Shown piece after piece: positions 13,236 to 20,617 of a DNA stretch of 20,617 bases; position 1 is the first letter of the stretch, and each line of letters starts with the position of its first letter. The notes beneath the pieces are model-generated. The model was not told where the DNA came from. It did no database searches and saw only the letters and a program-made list of their open reading frames with translations. Source of the DNA: JAAEQG01 sp023133475 (GTDB lineage: Bacteria > Planctomycetota > Phycisphaerae > UBA1845); the NCBI GenBank assembly GCA_030631415.1, contig DAOVLE010000074.1, forward strand, positions 1 through 20,617, in the 5' to 3' direction. Position numbers and translations under genes: made by a program.

Positions 13236-14288
13236 ATGATTTTCGACTCATTACTCGGCATGTTCAGCGTGGACATGGGGATTGACCTGGGCACGTGCAA
13301 TACGCTGGTCTGTGTCAAGGGTGAGGGGGTCGTGCTGAACGAGCCGTCCGTGGTGGCGGTGAAGAAGGGCACCAATCGGGTCCTGGACAACGGCAACGCG
13401 GTTGGTGTGGTAGCCAAGGACATGCTCGGCAAGACCCCCGGTTCGATCACCGCCATCCGCCCGCTGAAAGACGGGGTCATCGCCGATTTCGACATCACCG
13501 AGGCGATGCTGGGCTACTTCATCCGCAAAGTCCACGGGCGTCGCAACTTCTTCAAGCCGCGGGTGGTCATTGCGGTTCCTTCGGGAATCACCGCGGTGGA
13601 GAAACGGGCGGTGTACAACTCCGCGGAGCGGGCGGGTGCCCGGCGGGTGTACCTGGTCGATGAGCCGATGGCTGCGGGGATCGGGGCGGGGCTGCCCGTC
13701 GCCGAAGCCACCGCCTCGATGATCGTCGATGTCGGAGGTGGGACCACTGAGGTGGCTATCATGTCCCTGGCGGACATTGCCGTGTGCGAGTCCGTCCGCG
13801 TCGCCGGGGACGAGATGGATGAAGCGATCATCAACCACATGCGGCGGACCTACAACCTGATGATAGGCCTACAGACCGCCGAGCGGATCAAGATCGAGAT
13901 CGGCTCGATCTACGAGAACAGCGAAGAAACCTCGTGTGAGGTTCGCGGGCGCGACCTCATCAGCGGGTTGCCCCGCCGGAGCATGGTCACCAGTTCAGAA
14001 ATCCGCGAAGCCCTGCGCGAACCTGTCGGGCAGATCATCGAGTGTGCCACCCGCACGCTGGAACATGCCGAGCCCGAGCTTGCCGCCGACCTGGTTGTCA
14101 ACGGGATTCATCTGGCTGGTGGAGGGGCGTTGCTGCGCGGGTTGGACAAGGTGCTTGCCGAAGCCACCGGTCTGGATGTGAAGTTGGTCGAGGACCCCTT
14201 AAGTTGCGTGGCCCGTGGGACGAGTGTTTACCTCGAACACCTGTCCATGTGGAAAGATACCATGGAGTCCGACCACGACGAACATTGA
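13236..14288 (+). CDS. mreB: Rod shape-determining protein MreB
   Basis: Actin-like ATPase of 350 residues that polymerises beneath the inner membrane and guides cell-wall synthesis. The actin-fold motifs are all present: phosphate-1 DLGTCNT (17-23), VIAVPSG (111-117), the VDEPMAAGIGAG block (141-152) with E143, phosphate-2 DVGGGTTEVA (165-174) and the adenosine motif LAGGGALLRGL (293-303). The N-terminal MIFDSLLGMF could be a membrane-binding amphipathic helix. The length is normal for the family. The ATG at 13236 has AAAGGA about 11 nt upstream. The C-terminal tail (ESDHDEH) is acidic. The gene is followed by mreC after a 269-bp repeat-filled gap. Confidence 0.96.
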   Translation: MIFDSLLGMFSVDMGIDLGTCNTLVCVKGEGVVLNEPSVVAVKKGTNRVLDNGNAVGVVAKDMLGKTPGSITAIRPLKDGVIADFDITEAMLGYFIRKVHGRRNFFKPRVVIAVPSGITAVEKRAVYNSAERAGARRVYLVDEPMAAGIGAGLPVAEATASMIVDVGGGTTEVAIMSLADIAVCESVRVAGDEMDEAIINHMRRTYNLMIGLQTAERIKIEIGSIYENSEETSCEVRGRDLISGLPRRSMVTSSEIREALREPVGQIIECATRTLEHAEPELAADLVVNGIHLAGGGALLRGLDKVLAEATGLDVKLVEDPLSCVARGTSVYLEHLSMWKDTMESDHDEH

Positions 14289-14311
14289 CGCTGCCTTCGG
14301 CCGCAACCCAA

Positions 14312-14344
14312 AATCAGTACCGCGACCGTAACCGTAATGGAGCG
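14312..14344 (-). repeat. Element B, minus copy with internal duplication
   Basis: AATCAGTACCGCGACCGTAA followed by CCGTAATGGAGC is element B in reverse, with ACCGTA duplicated. It lies 24 bp after the mreB stop. Confidence 0.7.
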
Positions 14345-14358
14345 GCTAGCCCGGATAT

Positions 14359-14512
14359 TTCACGAACGCAGAGACGCAGAGACGCAGAGAAGAATGGGGA
14401 AAATGGAAAATGGAAAATGAAAAATGGAAAATGTGGGGTTGGCGGCGTTGCCCAGTTTCGACTCTTCCCCCCCTTATCCTCTCTCCCCCCGTTTTTCTCT
14501 GCGTTCATGAAT
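14359..14512. repeat. GCAGAGA-bounded inverted repeat between mreB and mreC
   Basis: TTCACGAACGCAGAGA at the left and TCTCTGCGTTCATGAA at the right form imperfect terminal inverted repeats of a 154-bp unit. The left end carries iterated ACGCAGAG, followed by a GAAAATGG tract and the segment ATGTGGGGTTGGCGGCGTT, which also occurs inverted in MITE copy 2 near 11818-11838. It separates two genes that are usually adjacent, so mreC expression may be changed by it. Confidence 0.65.
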
Positions 14513-14557
14513 AATTCGGGTTTGCCGGAAGCCCTCCTCAGGCGGTTGGTATAAGTG

Positions 14558-15481
14558 ATGCGAACCAGGCGCAAGGGAAAGCATAGCACTCGCAAACGAA
14601 TCCTGGTTGTCTTGTTTTTCTGTTCCATCGCAGGGTTGCTGCTGCCCACCTCGCTGACCGGGCGGTTGATGAACCTGGTTCAAGTTCTGGTGCCGCTGCA
14701 GGATGTAGCCAACCGCAGCGCTGATGCTGTCGGGTCGGCTGTTGATGCTCTACAAAAACCGGCGTTTTCGGCGGCTGAGGCTGAGCAGGTGGTTGCGGAG
14801 AACCAGGCTTTGCGACACACCGTCGCCTCCTACCAATCCAGGATCGCCGACCTCGAGCAATCCGTGCAAAACCTGACCCGCGTTCGCAACCAGGGGCTAC
14901 GCGGAAAATTGATTCCCGCATGTGTGGTGGCTCCCGACGCTTTGGCCTGGAGAGAATCGCAGTTGATCGATGCCGGGAGCCTGCGAGGCGTCCATCGCGG
15001 TGCCGCGGTGATATCCAACCACTTCGCCGTCAACCTCGGGACCGAGAACGGTATTCGTAGTGGGCAGGCTGTTCTGGCGGCGGAGCTGTTCGTCGGGACG
15101 GTGGACCTGGCGGGCACGCACACCTCACGTGTCAAGTTGGTGTCCGATCCGACGATGCACATGCCGGTGCTCATCGCCCGTGAGGAGAGCGAGGCACATT
15201 GGCCTGTAGATGAGAGATTCTGGTTTGTCGGCGCCGGCGGCAACCACGCACGTATCGAGGACGTCGATCACCGACACATAAATAGCGGGGCAATCCAGAT
15301 CGGCGACCGCGTGCTGACCATGCCGGGCGACGAGCGACTACCGGTTTCCATGCTCATCGGCACCATAACCGGAATCGAGCCGGACAAGCACAATCCCCTG
15401 CTTTACATCCTCGATGTGCAATTGGAGTTTGACGCCAACCGTCTCCGCCGCGTTTACGTGCTCGACCCCACCGGCGAGTAA
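14558..15481 (+). CDS. mreC: Rod shape-determining protein MreC
   Basis: Bitopic envelope protein of about 307 residues that links MreB to the cell-wall synthesis machinery. A basic N-terminus (MRTRRKGKHSTRKR) precedes one membrane helix (about 14-31), a coiled coil (about 72-110) and the periplasmic double beta-barrel domain (about 118-305). Family-like segments include LIDAGSLRGVHRGAAVIS, NGIRSGQAVL and VKLVSDPTMHMPVLI. The start is GTG at 14555 or ATG at 14558; neither has a good Shine-Dalgarno and ATG is chosen. The C-terminal region around DPTGE is short. No mreD, pbp2 or rodA follows, the next gene being a protease, so the usual mre operon is split or incomplete here. Confidence 0.88.
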   Translation: MRTRRKGKHSTRKRILVVLFFCSIAGLLLPTSLTGRLMNLVQVLVPLQDVANRSADAVGSAVDALQKPAFSAAEAEQVVAENQALRHTVASYQSRIADLEQSVQNLTRVRNQGLRGKLIPACVVAPDALAWRESQLIDAGSLRGVHRGAAVISNHFAVNLGTENGIRSGQAVLAAELFVGTVDLAGTHTSRVKLVSDPTMHMPVLIAREESEAHWPVDERFWFVGAGGNHARIEDVDHRHINSGAIQIGDRVLTMPGDERLPVSMLIGTITGIEPDKHNPLLYILDVQLEFDANRLRRVYVLDPTGE

Positions 15482-15505
15482 GGGAATTGGGAGCAGTCAG
15501 CCCCC

Positions 15506-15585
15506 GTAGGTCGGGTCCGCAGACCCGACATCCCCCGGTGACGCCGTTGGGAATCCCGAACGTCGGGTCTGCAGACCCGACCTAC
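15506..15585. repeat. GTAGGTCGGGTC REP pair
   Basis: GTAGGTCGGGTCCGCAGACC at the left and the inverse of GTAGGTCGGGTCTGCAGACC at the right (ending 15585) face each other over about 30 bp. It is a third GTAG-headed REP family in the window. Just after it, CTTGTTGCCTCTTGCC (15593-15608) looks like a remnant of the AGGCAAG heptamer on the minus strand. Confidence 0.75.
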
Positions 15586-15698
15586 AACTCTTGTTGCCTC
15601 TTGCCCTTACACCACGGGTTCACTGAATGTATACTCTTGCAAAATGGGGGTCTGCGATACAAATGGCTTTGTGCTGTTAATAATGAGGAGGTTGCGTT

Positions 15699-18600
15699 AT
15701 GTGTCTGCACAGCTTGCAAAAATGGGCAGCTTGGAAAGCCGCGATGGTCGTGTTGGTCGGTTGTTTAACGGCTGTTCCGGTGTTTGCCGACGTCGAATGG
15801 TCGGCGGGCTTCGCCGAAACTGAGTTCTCCAGTCTTGTGAGGGCAGAGGGAGACCAGGTTTCGGTGGCAGGGTGCCCTCTGCGGGCCGATGTGGTTGGCG
15901 CGCCCGACCTGCCCGTTCAACTCTGCCGTCTGGTTGTGCCCCGCGACTTCGAGGTGGCAGAGGTGGTTCTGAATCGGGTTGTGTTCACGCCGATCTCGGG
16001 TTCGTTCCAGGTGTCGCCGGTTTCCCCACCGGTCCCGACGGACGGCAGCGTTCCACCCAAACCAGCTAAACCCGATCCGCTCATTTACAACTCAGCGAAC
16101 CCTTATCCAGCCTCACCCGTCGAGCTTGTCGAGGATAAGTTCCTCTTCGGCTATCGCGTGGTGACGTTGAGGGTCTACCCGCTACGATACTTTCCAGCCT
16201 CAAAGTCGCTTCAGATCGCCACGCAGCTCGATTTCGCGTTGAGAGGCAAACAAGTCGCAAGCCGGGGATTCGAGGCGGTTCGTCGAAGCGTGCAAGGGGA
16301 CGATCTGGTGCGCCGAACGCTCACCCGTCTGGTGAAGAACCACAACCAGCTTCGCAATTTCGCACCGGCAACGCGGCGTGAGGACGCGCAAGCGGCCTAT
16401 CCCGATAGAGGTCAGCGTCTTACCACGCCCTGGCCGTCGCTTGAAGGGCTACCGGTGGACTACATCATTATCACTTCGGGGGAGCTGGTCGAAAGTTTTC
16501 AGCCGTTGGCAGATTGGAAACAGGCCAAAGGCTGGAATACGGTGATTCGAACCGTTTCCGACATCGCCGCTCACTATCCCGGAGTTGACACGCAGGAACG
16601 CATTCGGAACTTCATCATCGAAGCCGGGGAACTCTGGGGGGCACCATTCGTCCTGCTCGGCGGCGACGTGAATGTGGTCCCCGATCGCAAGGGATTCTGG
16701 GACGGCCACACCGACACCTACGGCCCAACCGATCTCTACTACGCCACCACCGAAGGGAACTGGAATGCCAACGGCAATGCCATCTTCGGCGAGTGGAGCG
16801 ACGACGTTGACGAAGGGATCGATTTCCACGTCGGGCGGGCGCCGGTCGAGAATATCGCCGAAGCCGACATTTTTGTGCAAAAGGTCCTCGCTTATGAGCA
16901 GGCTCCGCCTGCCGACTTTGTCGAAACGGCTCTGCTTATGGGTGCGTCGCTTAGCGACTCTTCCCCGTATTGGGGGCAGAATTGCAAGAACGCCATCAAC
17001 GACAATTACCTGCCCGACACGTACAACGTGCACCGGCTCTTCAACCTGCTCGGCGATGGGGACGAACTGCTGACCAACGTAACGGCGTTGGCCCATCTGG
17101 GCCTGGGTTATCACTACATCAACCATGCGGACCACTCGAATCCACGCTCCATGGGCACGGGCACGAAGCATGGCGGGGGTGACATCTTTCCGGCTGAGGT
17201 GTTGGAATTGCAGAATGGTGCTCGTCAGGGGGTTCTCTTCTCTCTGGGGTGTTCTCCGAATGCGTTCGACTACGATTCCATTTCGGAGGCGTTCATCAAC
17301 CATCCCACCGGCGGAGCGGTGGCGTTCATGGGCAACACCCGCACCGGGTACGGTTGCCAGGACGATCAGGACGAAGCGTTCTTCCGTGAGGTTTTCATCA
17401 ACGGCATTACGCATATTGGGGAGGCTTTCTCCATCGCGCGACTCGAGATGACATATTTCTACTACCGCCGCGCGATGAACCTGCTGGGCGACCCGGAAAT
17501 GGTGCTGTGGACAGCCGAGCCGGGCACGTTAAGTGTGCAGCATCCCACATATGTGCTCAGCGGTCTGCAAAGCGTTATCGTGTCGGTGACCGACGGTGAC
17601 ACCGGGCTCCCGCTGTCAGGGGCCAAGGTTTGCCTTTACAAGAACGATGAGTTGTTCGCCGTCCGCACCACCGGTTCGGGCGGGAGCGTGTCCCTTGTTT
17701 CCACCTGTGACACCGCGGGGGAGGTTTGGGTCACGGTGACAGCCCAGAACTATCTGCCTTACCACGTAGCCGTGCCGGTCTTCGCCGCTCCGGAGGGGCA
17801 CTTGTACGTTTGTAGTTTCGAGATTGATGATGATCTTGTCGGCCTCAGCAACGGGAATGCCGACGGCTTTGCCGACGCCGGTGAAACCATCGAGCTTCCC
17901 TTGCAGATCACCAACGGCGGCGGCGAGGTGATTTACGACGTGGTGGCTACGTTGAGCAGTCTCACCTCGGGCGTGCAGGTCATCGTTGATGAATGCCAGG
18001 TGGGCGACCTCCTGCCGGGTGCAACCGCCGCGGCGGGATCGTTTGTTATTGCCATCGACCCCAGTGTTGCCCCGGAAACACCAGTCACATTGCGTGTTGA
18101 TTTTCGTGGTGAGGTTGACGTCGAGGAAGGTGGGCGGCGCCCGCCTGTGCCTTATGGTTGGTATCTCGGCGAGGACACCTTCCGGTTCCCGGTTCACGCG
18201 CCGCAGTTGGGAATCAGCAGGACGGTGCTGGTCGACGACGGCTCAGGGCAAAGCCAGGGGAATGGGAACGGTATCCCCGAGCAGGGCGAAACCATCGAAG
18301 TCTATTTTGAATTGTCCAACACCGGGCACGGAGCCGCCAGAGACGTGACCGGCGTAGCTGCATCCGCCCACCCCAATGTGGTCATCGTTGATCCCGATTG
18401 TGCGTTTGGGGAGATCGCATCCATGGCCACGGGCCAATCCGCCGACCCGGTTGTCATAACCATCCCGAGTGACATCGCGGGGGATGAGGAATTCTCTTTG
18501 GGGATTTTCGATCACTACGCCCAACTTACGACCATCCAGGTGGATTTCATCCCGCCGTCCTCGCCGCAGGAGTTGACCTTTGTTTCGGGTGTTGACTATA

Positions 18601-20468
18601 TCCTGCTCACCTGGGAACCGCCGACAACCTCGGACCTGCTGGGGTACCACATTTACCGGAGCGTGTTGGAGTCCGGGCCTTTCGAGCGGGTCAACGACCT
18701 GCTTCAGATCGGCGCCTCGTTGTACCTGGACGAGGATGTCTCCAGTTCGCCGACTTTCCACTACTATGTGACTGCCGTTGACGAGTCCGGCAATGAGAGT
18801 GTCTCATCGGTGACGCTTTACGCCTGGCTGACCGAGCCGGAATTGGTGGGTTGGCCTATGAAGCTGGGCGGGCTGGCCAACTCCGCCGCCACGGTGATGG
18901 ACATCGACAATGACGGCGACCTGGAAATTTTTGCCAGCGCCAAGGACGGCAAGGTCTACGGGTTCTATCACGATGGTCGCGAGCTGTTCGATCTGGATAA
19001 TAATCCGACGAGCATTTCCGGTTTTGCCGAGATGGACAGCGAAGCTGAAGCCTGGGGGCCGCCGTCGGTTGCGGACTTGAACAACGACGGTGTTTTCGAG
19101 GTGGTGGCGACTTCTCGCGGTGGTGAAAACAAAATCTACGCCTGGAGCATCGCCGACGGCGACGGCGACGGCGCGCCCGACCCTCTGCCCGGTTGGCCGG
19201 TCCACTTTGCCGGCAATGATGGTTTCGGGATATGTGCCCCTGCTCTGGGGGACGTGGATGGTGACGGGTATGTCGAGGTCGTCTTTACCGCCGAACACCT
19301 GGGAACGGTTCACGTGCTTGACTTTAACGGCCAGGAGAAGCCCGGTTGGCCTCAATCGGTCCTGGGCCAATGGTCCTATGCCACGCCGGCTTTGGCTGAT
19401 CTCGATCTGGACGGCGATATGGAGATCATCGTTGGCGGTCACAACGGCGAACTCTATGTCTGGGAGCACGATGGTTCGCTCTGGTCGGGGTGGCCTTTTG
19501 TTTCCGGGCGTAGCGGAGCCGGTTCAGCCGCCGTCGGCGATCTGGACGGTGACGGTTATTACGAAATCCTGCAAAACTTCGGCGACCGGCTTTATGCTCT
19601 TGAACTTGACGGGAGCGAGGTGGCTGGTTGGGAGGGCGGCCGGTTTTATCCCAGGCAGCAGTATGTGCTTGCGTCACCTGCGCTGGGCGATGTTGATGGT
19701 GACGGTCTGCCCGAGGTCTTTTTGACCACCAATCGCGGCGTCGCCGCCTGGACCCCTGCCGGCGAGGAACTTCCCGGTTGGCCTCTCGACCTGGGATGCG
19801 ACGGCCAAACCGCCTCTTCGCCGGTTGTCGCGGACATCGACGCAGACGGCGAGATGGAAATCCTGATCGGATACGGCAACCATCGCGTCTATGCCTTCGA
19901 GGCGGACGGCTCGACGGTTCTGCATTGGCCGGCCATGGTGGGATACACGGTGTACGCCACCCCCACGGTGGAGGACGTGGACGGTGACGGGGACATGGAA
20001 GTCATTGTCGGAGCCGGTGAGCAGCTCTATATCTGGGATTGCACCAATTCCTACAGCACAAAGCTGATCGAGTGGGGCACCTTCCACCACAACGCCGCCC
20101 ATACCGGCTGCTATAATAATCTCCCACCGCTTGCGGGCATTATCTCTTGGCCGGACGCGAGCCCCGTCGAGGGTGCCAAGGTGACGGTCCGGAAGTATGG
20201 GTCTGTCGAGCGGTACACGACCTATACGGATTCCTGGGGACAGTTTGTGCTTAGGCCGACACCCGGCAGATACCGGCTCGATAGCTCGATTCAGGAGGAT
20301 GACGTCTGGTATCGGGCGGTCCGCTGCTATGTGACGGTGAGTGGGTTGCGCCCGATCAGAGTGAACCTGCAACTGTCCACCGACCCGCTGCCCTCCTGTA
20401 AAAAGCCGCTGAACTTTGAAATGGCAATAATGCAGCCTGATGGTGGTGGTGATTGGTTGCGTAAGTAG
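15699..20468 (+). CDS. Large secreted C25 (gingipain-like) cysteine protease with VCBS/FG-GAP propeller
   Basis: Exported protein of 1589 residues. The signal region 1-30 ends in VPVFA, a plausible signal peptidase I site, but LVGC (19-22) also fits a lipobox, so surface anchoring is possible. A propeptide-like region (30-245) is followed by a peptidase C25 domain (about 250-605) beginning VDYIIITSGELVESFQPLADW. The likely catalytic pair is H476 in YINHADH and C518 in FSLGCSPNAFD. Next come a carboxypeptidase-regulatory-like beta domain (about 610-690), two CARDB-like repeats (705-950), and a fibronectin type III domain (952-1040). An FG-GAP/VCBS propeller (1050-1460) has eight calcium-binding-type motifs such as DVDGDGYVEV. 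A last regulatory-like beta domain (1476-1560) follows. No recognisable C-terminal sorting signal is seen. GAGGAGG seven nt upstream fixes the ATG. The TAG stop is the GTAG of a REP-like element. Protease activity is likely but unproven. Confidence 0.88.
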   Translation: MCLHSLQKWAAWKAAMVVLVGCLTAVPVFADVEWSAGFAETEFSSLVRAEGDQVSVAGCPLRADVVGAPDLPVQLCRLVVPRDFEVAEVVLNRVVFTPISGSFQVSPVSPPVPTDGSVPPKPAKPDPLIYNSANPYPASPVELVEDKFLFGYRVVTLRVYPLRYFPASKSLQIATQLDFALRGKQVASRGFEAVRRSVQGDDLVRRTLTRLVKNHNQLRNFAPATRREDAQAAYPDRGQRLTTPWPSLEGLPVDYIIITSGELVESFQPLADWKQAKGWNTVIRTVSDIAAHYPGVDTQERIRNFIIEAGELWGAPFVLLGGDVNVVPDRKGFWDGHTDTYGPTDLYYATTEGNWNANGNAIFGEWSDDVDEGIDFHVGRAPVENIAEADIFVQKVLAYEQAPPADFVETALLMGASLSDSSPYWGQNCKNAINDNYLPDTYNVHRLFNLLGDGDELLTNVTALAHLGLGYHYINHADHSNPRSMGTGTKHGGGDIFPAEVLELQNGARQGVLFSLGCSPNAFDYDSISEAFINHPTGGAVAFMGNTRTGYGCQDDQDEAFFREVFINGITHIGEAFSIARLEMTYFYYRRAMNLLGDPEMVLWTAEPGTLSVQHPTYVLSGLQSVIVSVTDGDTGLPLSGAKVCLYKNDELFAVRTTGSGGSVSLVSTCDTAGEVWVTVTAQNYLPYHVAVPVFAAPEGHLYVCSFEIDDDLVGLSNGNADGFADAGETIELPLQITNGGGEVIYDVVATLSSLTSGVQVIVDECQVGDLLPGATAAAGSFVIAIDPSVAPETPVTLRVDFRGEVDVEEGGRRPPVPYGWYLGEDTFRFPVHAPQLGISRTVLVDDGSGQSQGNGNGIPEQGETIEVYFELSNTGHGAARDVTGVAASAHPNVVIVDPDCAFGEIASMATGQSADPVVITIPSDIAGDEEFSLGIFDHYAQLTTIQVDFIPPSSPQELTFVSGVDYILLTWEPPTTSDLLGYHIYRSVLESGPFERVNDLLQIGASLYLDEDVSSSPTFHYYVTAVDESGNESVSSVTLYAWLTEPELVGWPMKLGGLANSAATVMDIDNDGDLEIFASAKDGKVYGFYHDGRELFDLDNNPTSISGFAEMDSEAEAWGPPSVADLNNDGVFEVVATSRGGENKIYAWSIADGDGDGAPDPLPGWPVHFAGNDGFGICAPALGDVDGDGYVEVVFTAEHLGTVHVLDFNGQEKPGWPQSVLGQWSYATPALADLDLDGDMEIIVGGHNGELYVWEHDGSLWSGWPFVSGRSGAGSAAVGDLDGDGYYEILQNFGDRLYALELDGSEVAGWEGGRFYPRQQYVLASPALGDVDGDGLPEVFLTTNRGVAAWTPAGEELPGWPLDLGCDGQTASSPVVADIDADGEMEILIGYGNHRVYAFEADGSTVLHWPAMVGYTVYATPTVEDVDGDGDMEVIVGAGEQLYIWDCTNSYSTKLIEWGTFHHNAAHTGCYNNLPPLAGIISWPDASPVEGAKVTVRKYGSVERYTTYTDSWGQFVLRPTPGRYRLDSSIQEDDVWYRAVRCYVTVSGLRPIRVNLQLSTDPLPSCKKPLNFEMAIMQPDGGGDWLRK

Positions 20469-20485
20469 GGCGGGTTCCACCCGCC
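20465..20485 (+). repeat. GTAGGGCGGGT REP unit at the protease stop codon
   Basis: GTAGGGCGGGTTCCACCC continues to GCC. The first TAG (20466-20468) is the stop codon of the C25 protease gene. The unit is followed directly by CGAACCG and the heptamer array. Confidence 0.75.
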
Positions 20486-20491
20486 GAACCG

Positions 20492-20617
20492 AGGCAAGAG
20501 GCAAGAGGCAAGAGGCAAGAGGCAAGAGGCAAGAGGCAAGAGGCAAGAGGCAAGAGGCAAGAGGCAAGAGGCAAGAGGCAAGAGGCAAGAGGCAAGAGGC
20601 AAGAGGCAAGAGGCAAG
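20492..20617 (+). repeat. Tandem array of AGGCAAG, at least 18 copies
   Basis: Eighteen perfect head-to-tail copies of the 7-bp unit AGGCAAG fill 126 bp and run off the window, so the true length is unknown. Open frames in it translate as iterated PLASCLL and are not genes. Degenerate forms occur at 1803-1836 and 15593-15608. Confidence 0.97.

Noticed and set aside
15607..15635. Promoter for the C25 protease using TATACT at 15630
   Set aside because: The -10 is good, but no convincing -35 lies 16-18 bp upstream; too weak to list as a feature.
16449..17414. 321-codon open frame on the minus strand
   Set aside because: It lies wholly antisense to the C25 catalytic domain, whose plus-strand motifs are clear. 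Long antisense frames are expected in GC-rich DNA.
20327..20616. Minus-strand open frames translating as iterated PLASCLL
   Set aside because: They are read-throughs of the AGGCAAG array, which has no stop in any of its frames; there is no ribosome binding site or protein-like composition.
20492..20617. CRISPR array
   Set aside because: The repeat unit is 7 bp with no spacers and no cas genes are present.

Overview
The window looks like chromosomal DNA from a Planctomycetota-like bacterium, possibly of the Phycisphaerae type. The grounds are family resemblance and style: an mreB/mreC locus preceded by a coiled-coil protein and a 50-residue membrane protein, an RdgC-like protein of planctomycete style, a very large C25-type secreted protease with FG-GAP/VCBS repeats, and intergenic spaces packed with REP-like palindromes. 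The lineage is an inference and no rRNA or tRNA gene is present to confirm it.

Layout. 83-1714 (+): secreted beta-propeller/transglutaminase-like protein. It converges on 1796-3748 (-), a CstA-type transporter. 3931-5912 (-): a tightly coupled type II restriction-modification pair of lower GC content. 5965-8197 (-): an OmpR-type response regulator and its histidine kinase, overlapping by 8 nt. 8198-8498: a repeat cluster. 8499-9689 (-): RdgC-like protein. 9916-10210 and 11585-11897: two copies of a MITE-like composite element with terminal inverted repeats. Between them lies a 105-residue acidic protein (10381-10698) with a strong promoter, a structured leader and a clean terminator. 11148-11567 (+): PilZ-domain protein. 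12040-15481 (+): a cell-shape cluster (coiled-coil membrane protein, 50-residue membrane protein, MreB, MreC). 15699-20468 (+): 1589-residue C25 family protease. The window ends inside an array of at least 18 copies of a 7-bp unit.

Working together. The shape cluster probably builds the MreB-linked envelope complex. The kinase/regulator pair is a self-contained sensing unit whose signal is unknown. The restriction-modification pair is a likely horizontally acquired defence unit placed between repeats. The transglutaminase-like protein and the C25 protease are exported.

The most unusual feature is how closely the dispersed repeats are woven into gene ends. Part of the signal peptide of the first protein is encoded by a dispersed repeat, its last residues by another, the CstA C-terminal tail by the 7-bp repeat, and the stop codons of two genes by the GTAG head of a REP-like palindrome, with a third stop directly beside one.
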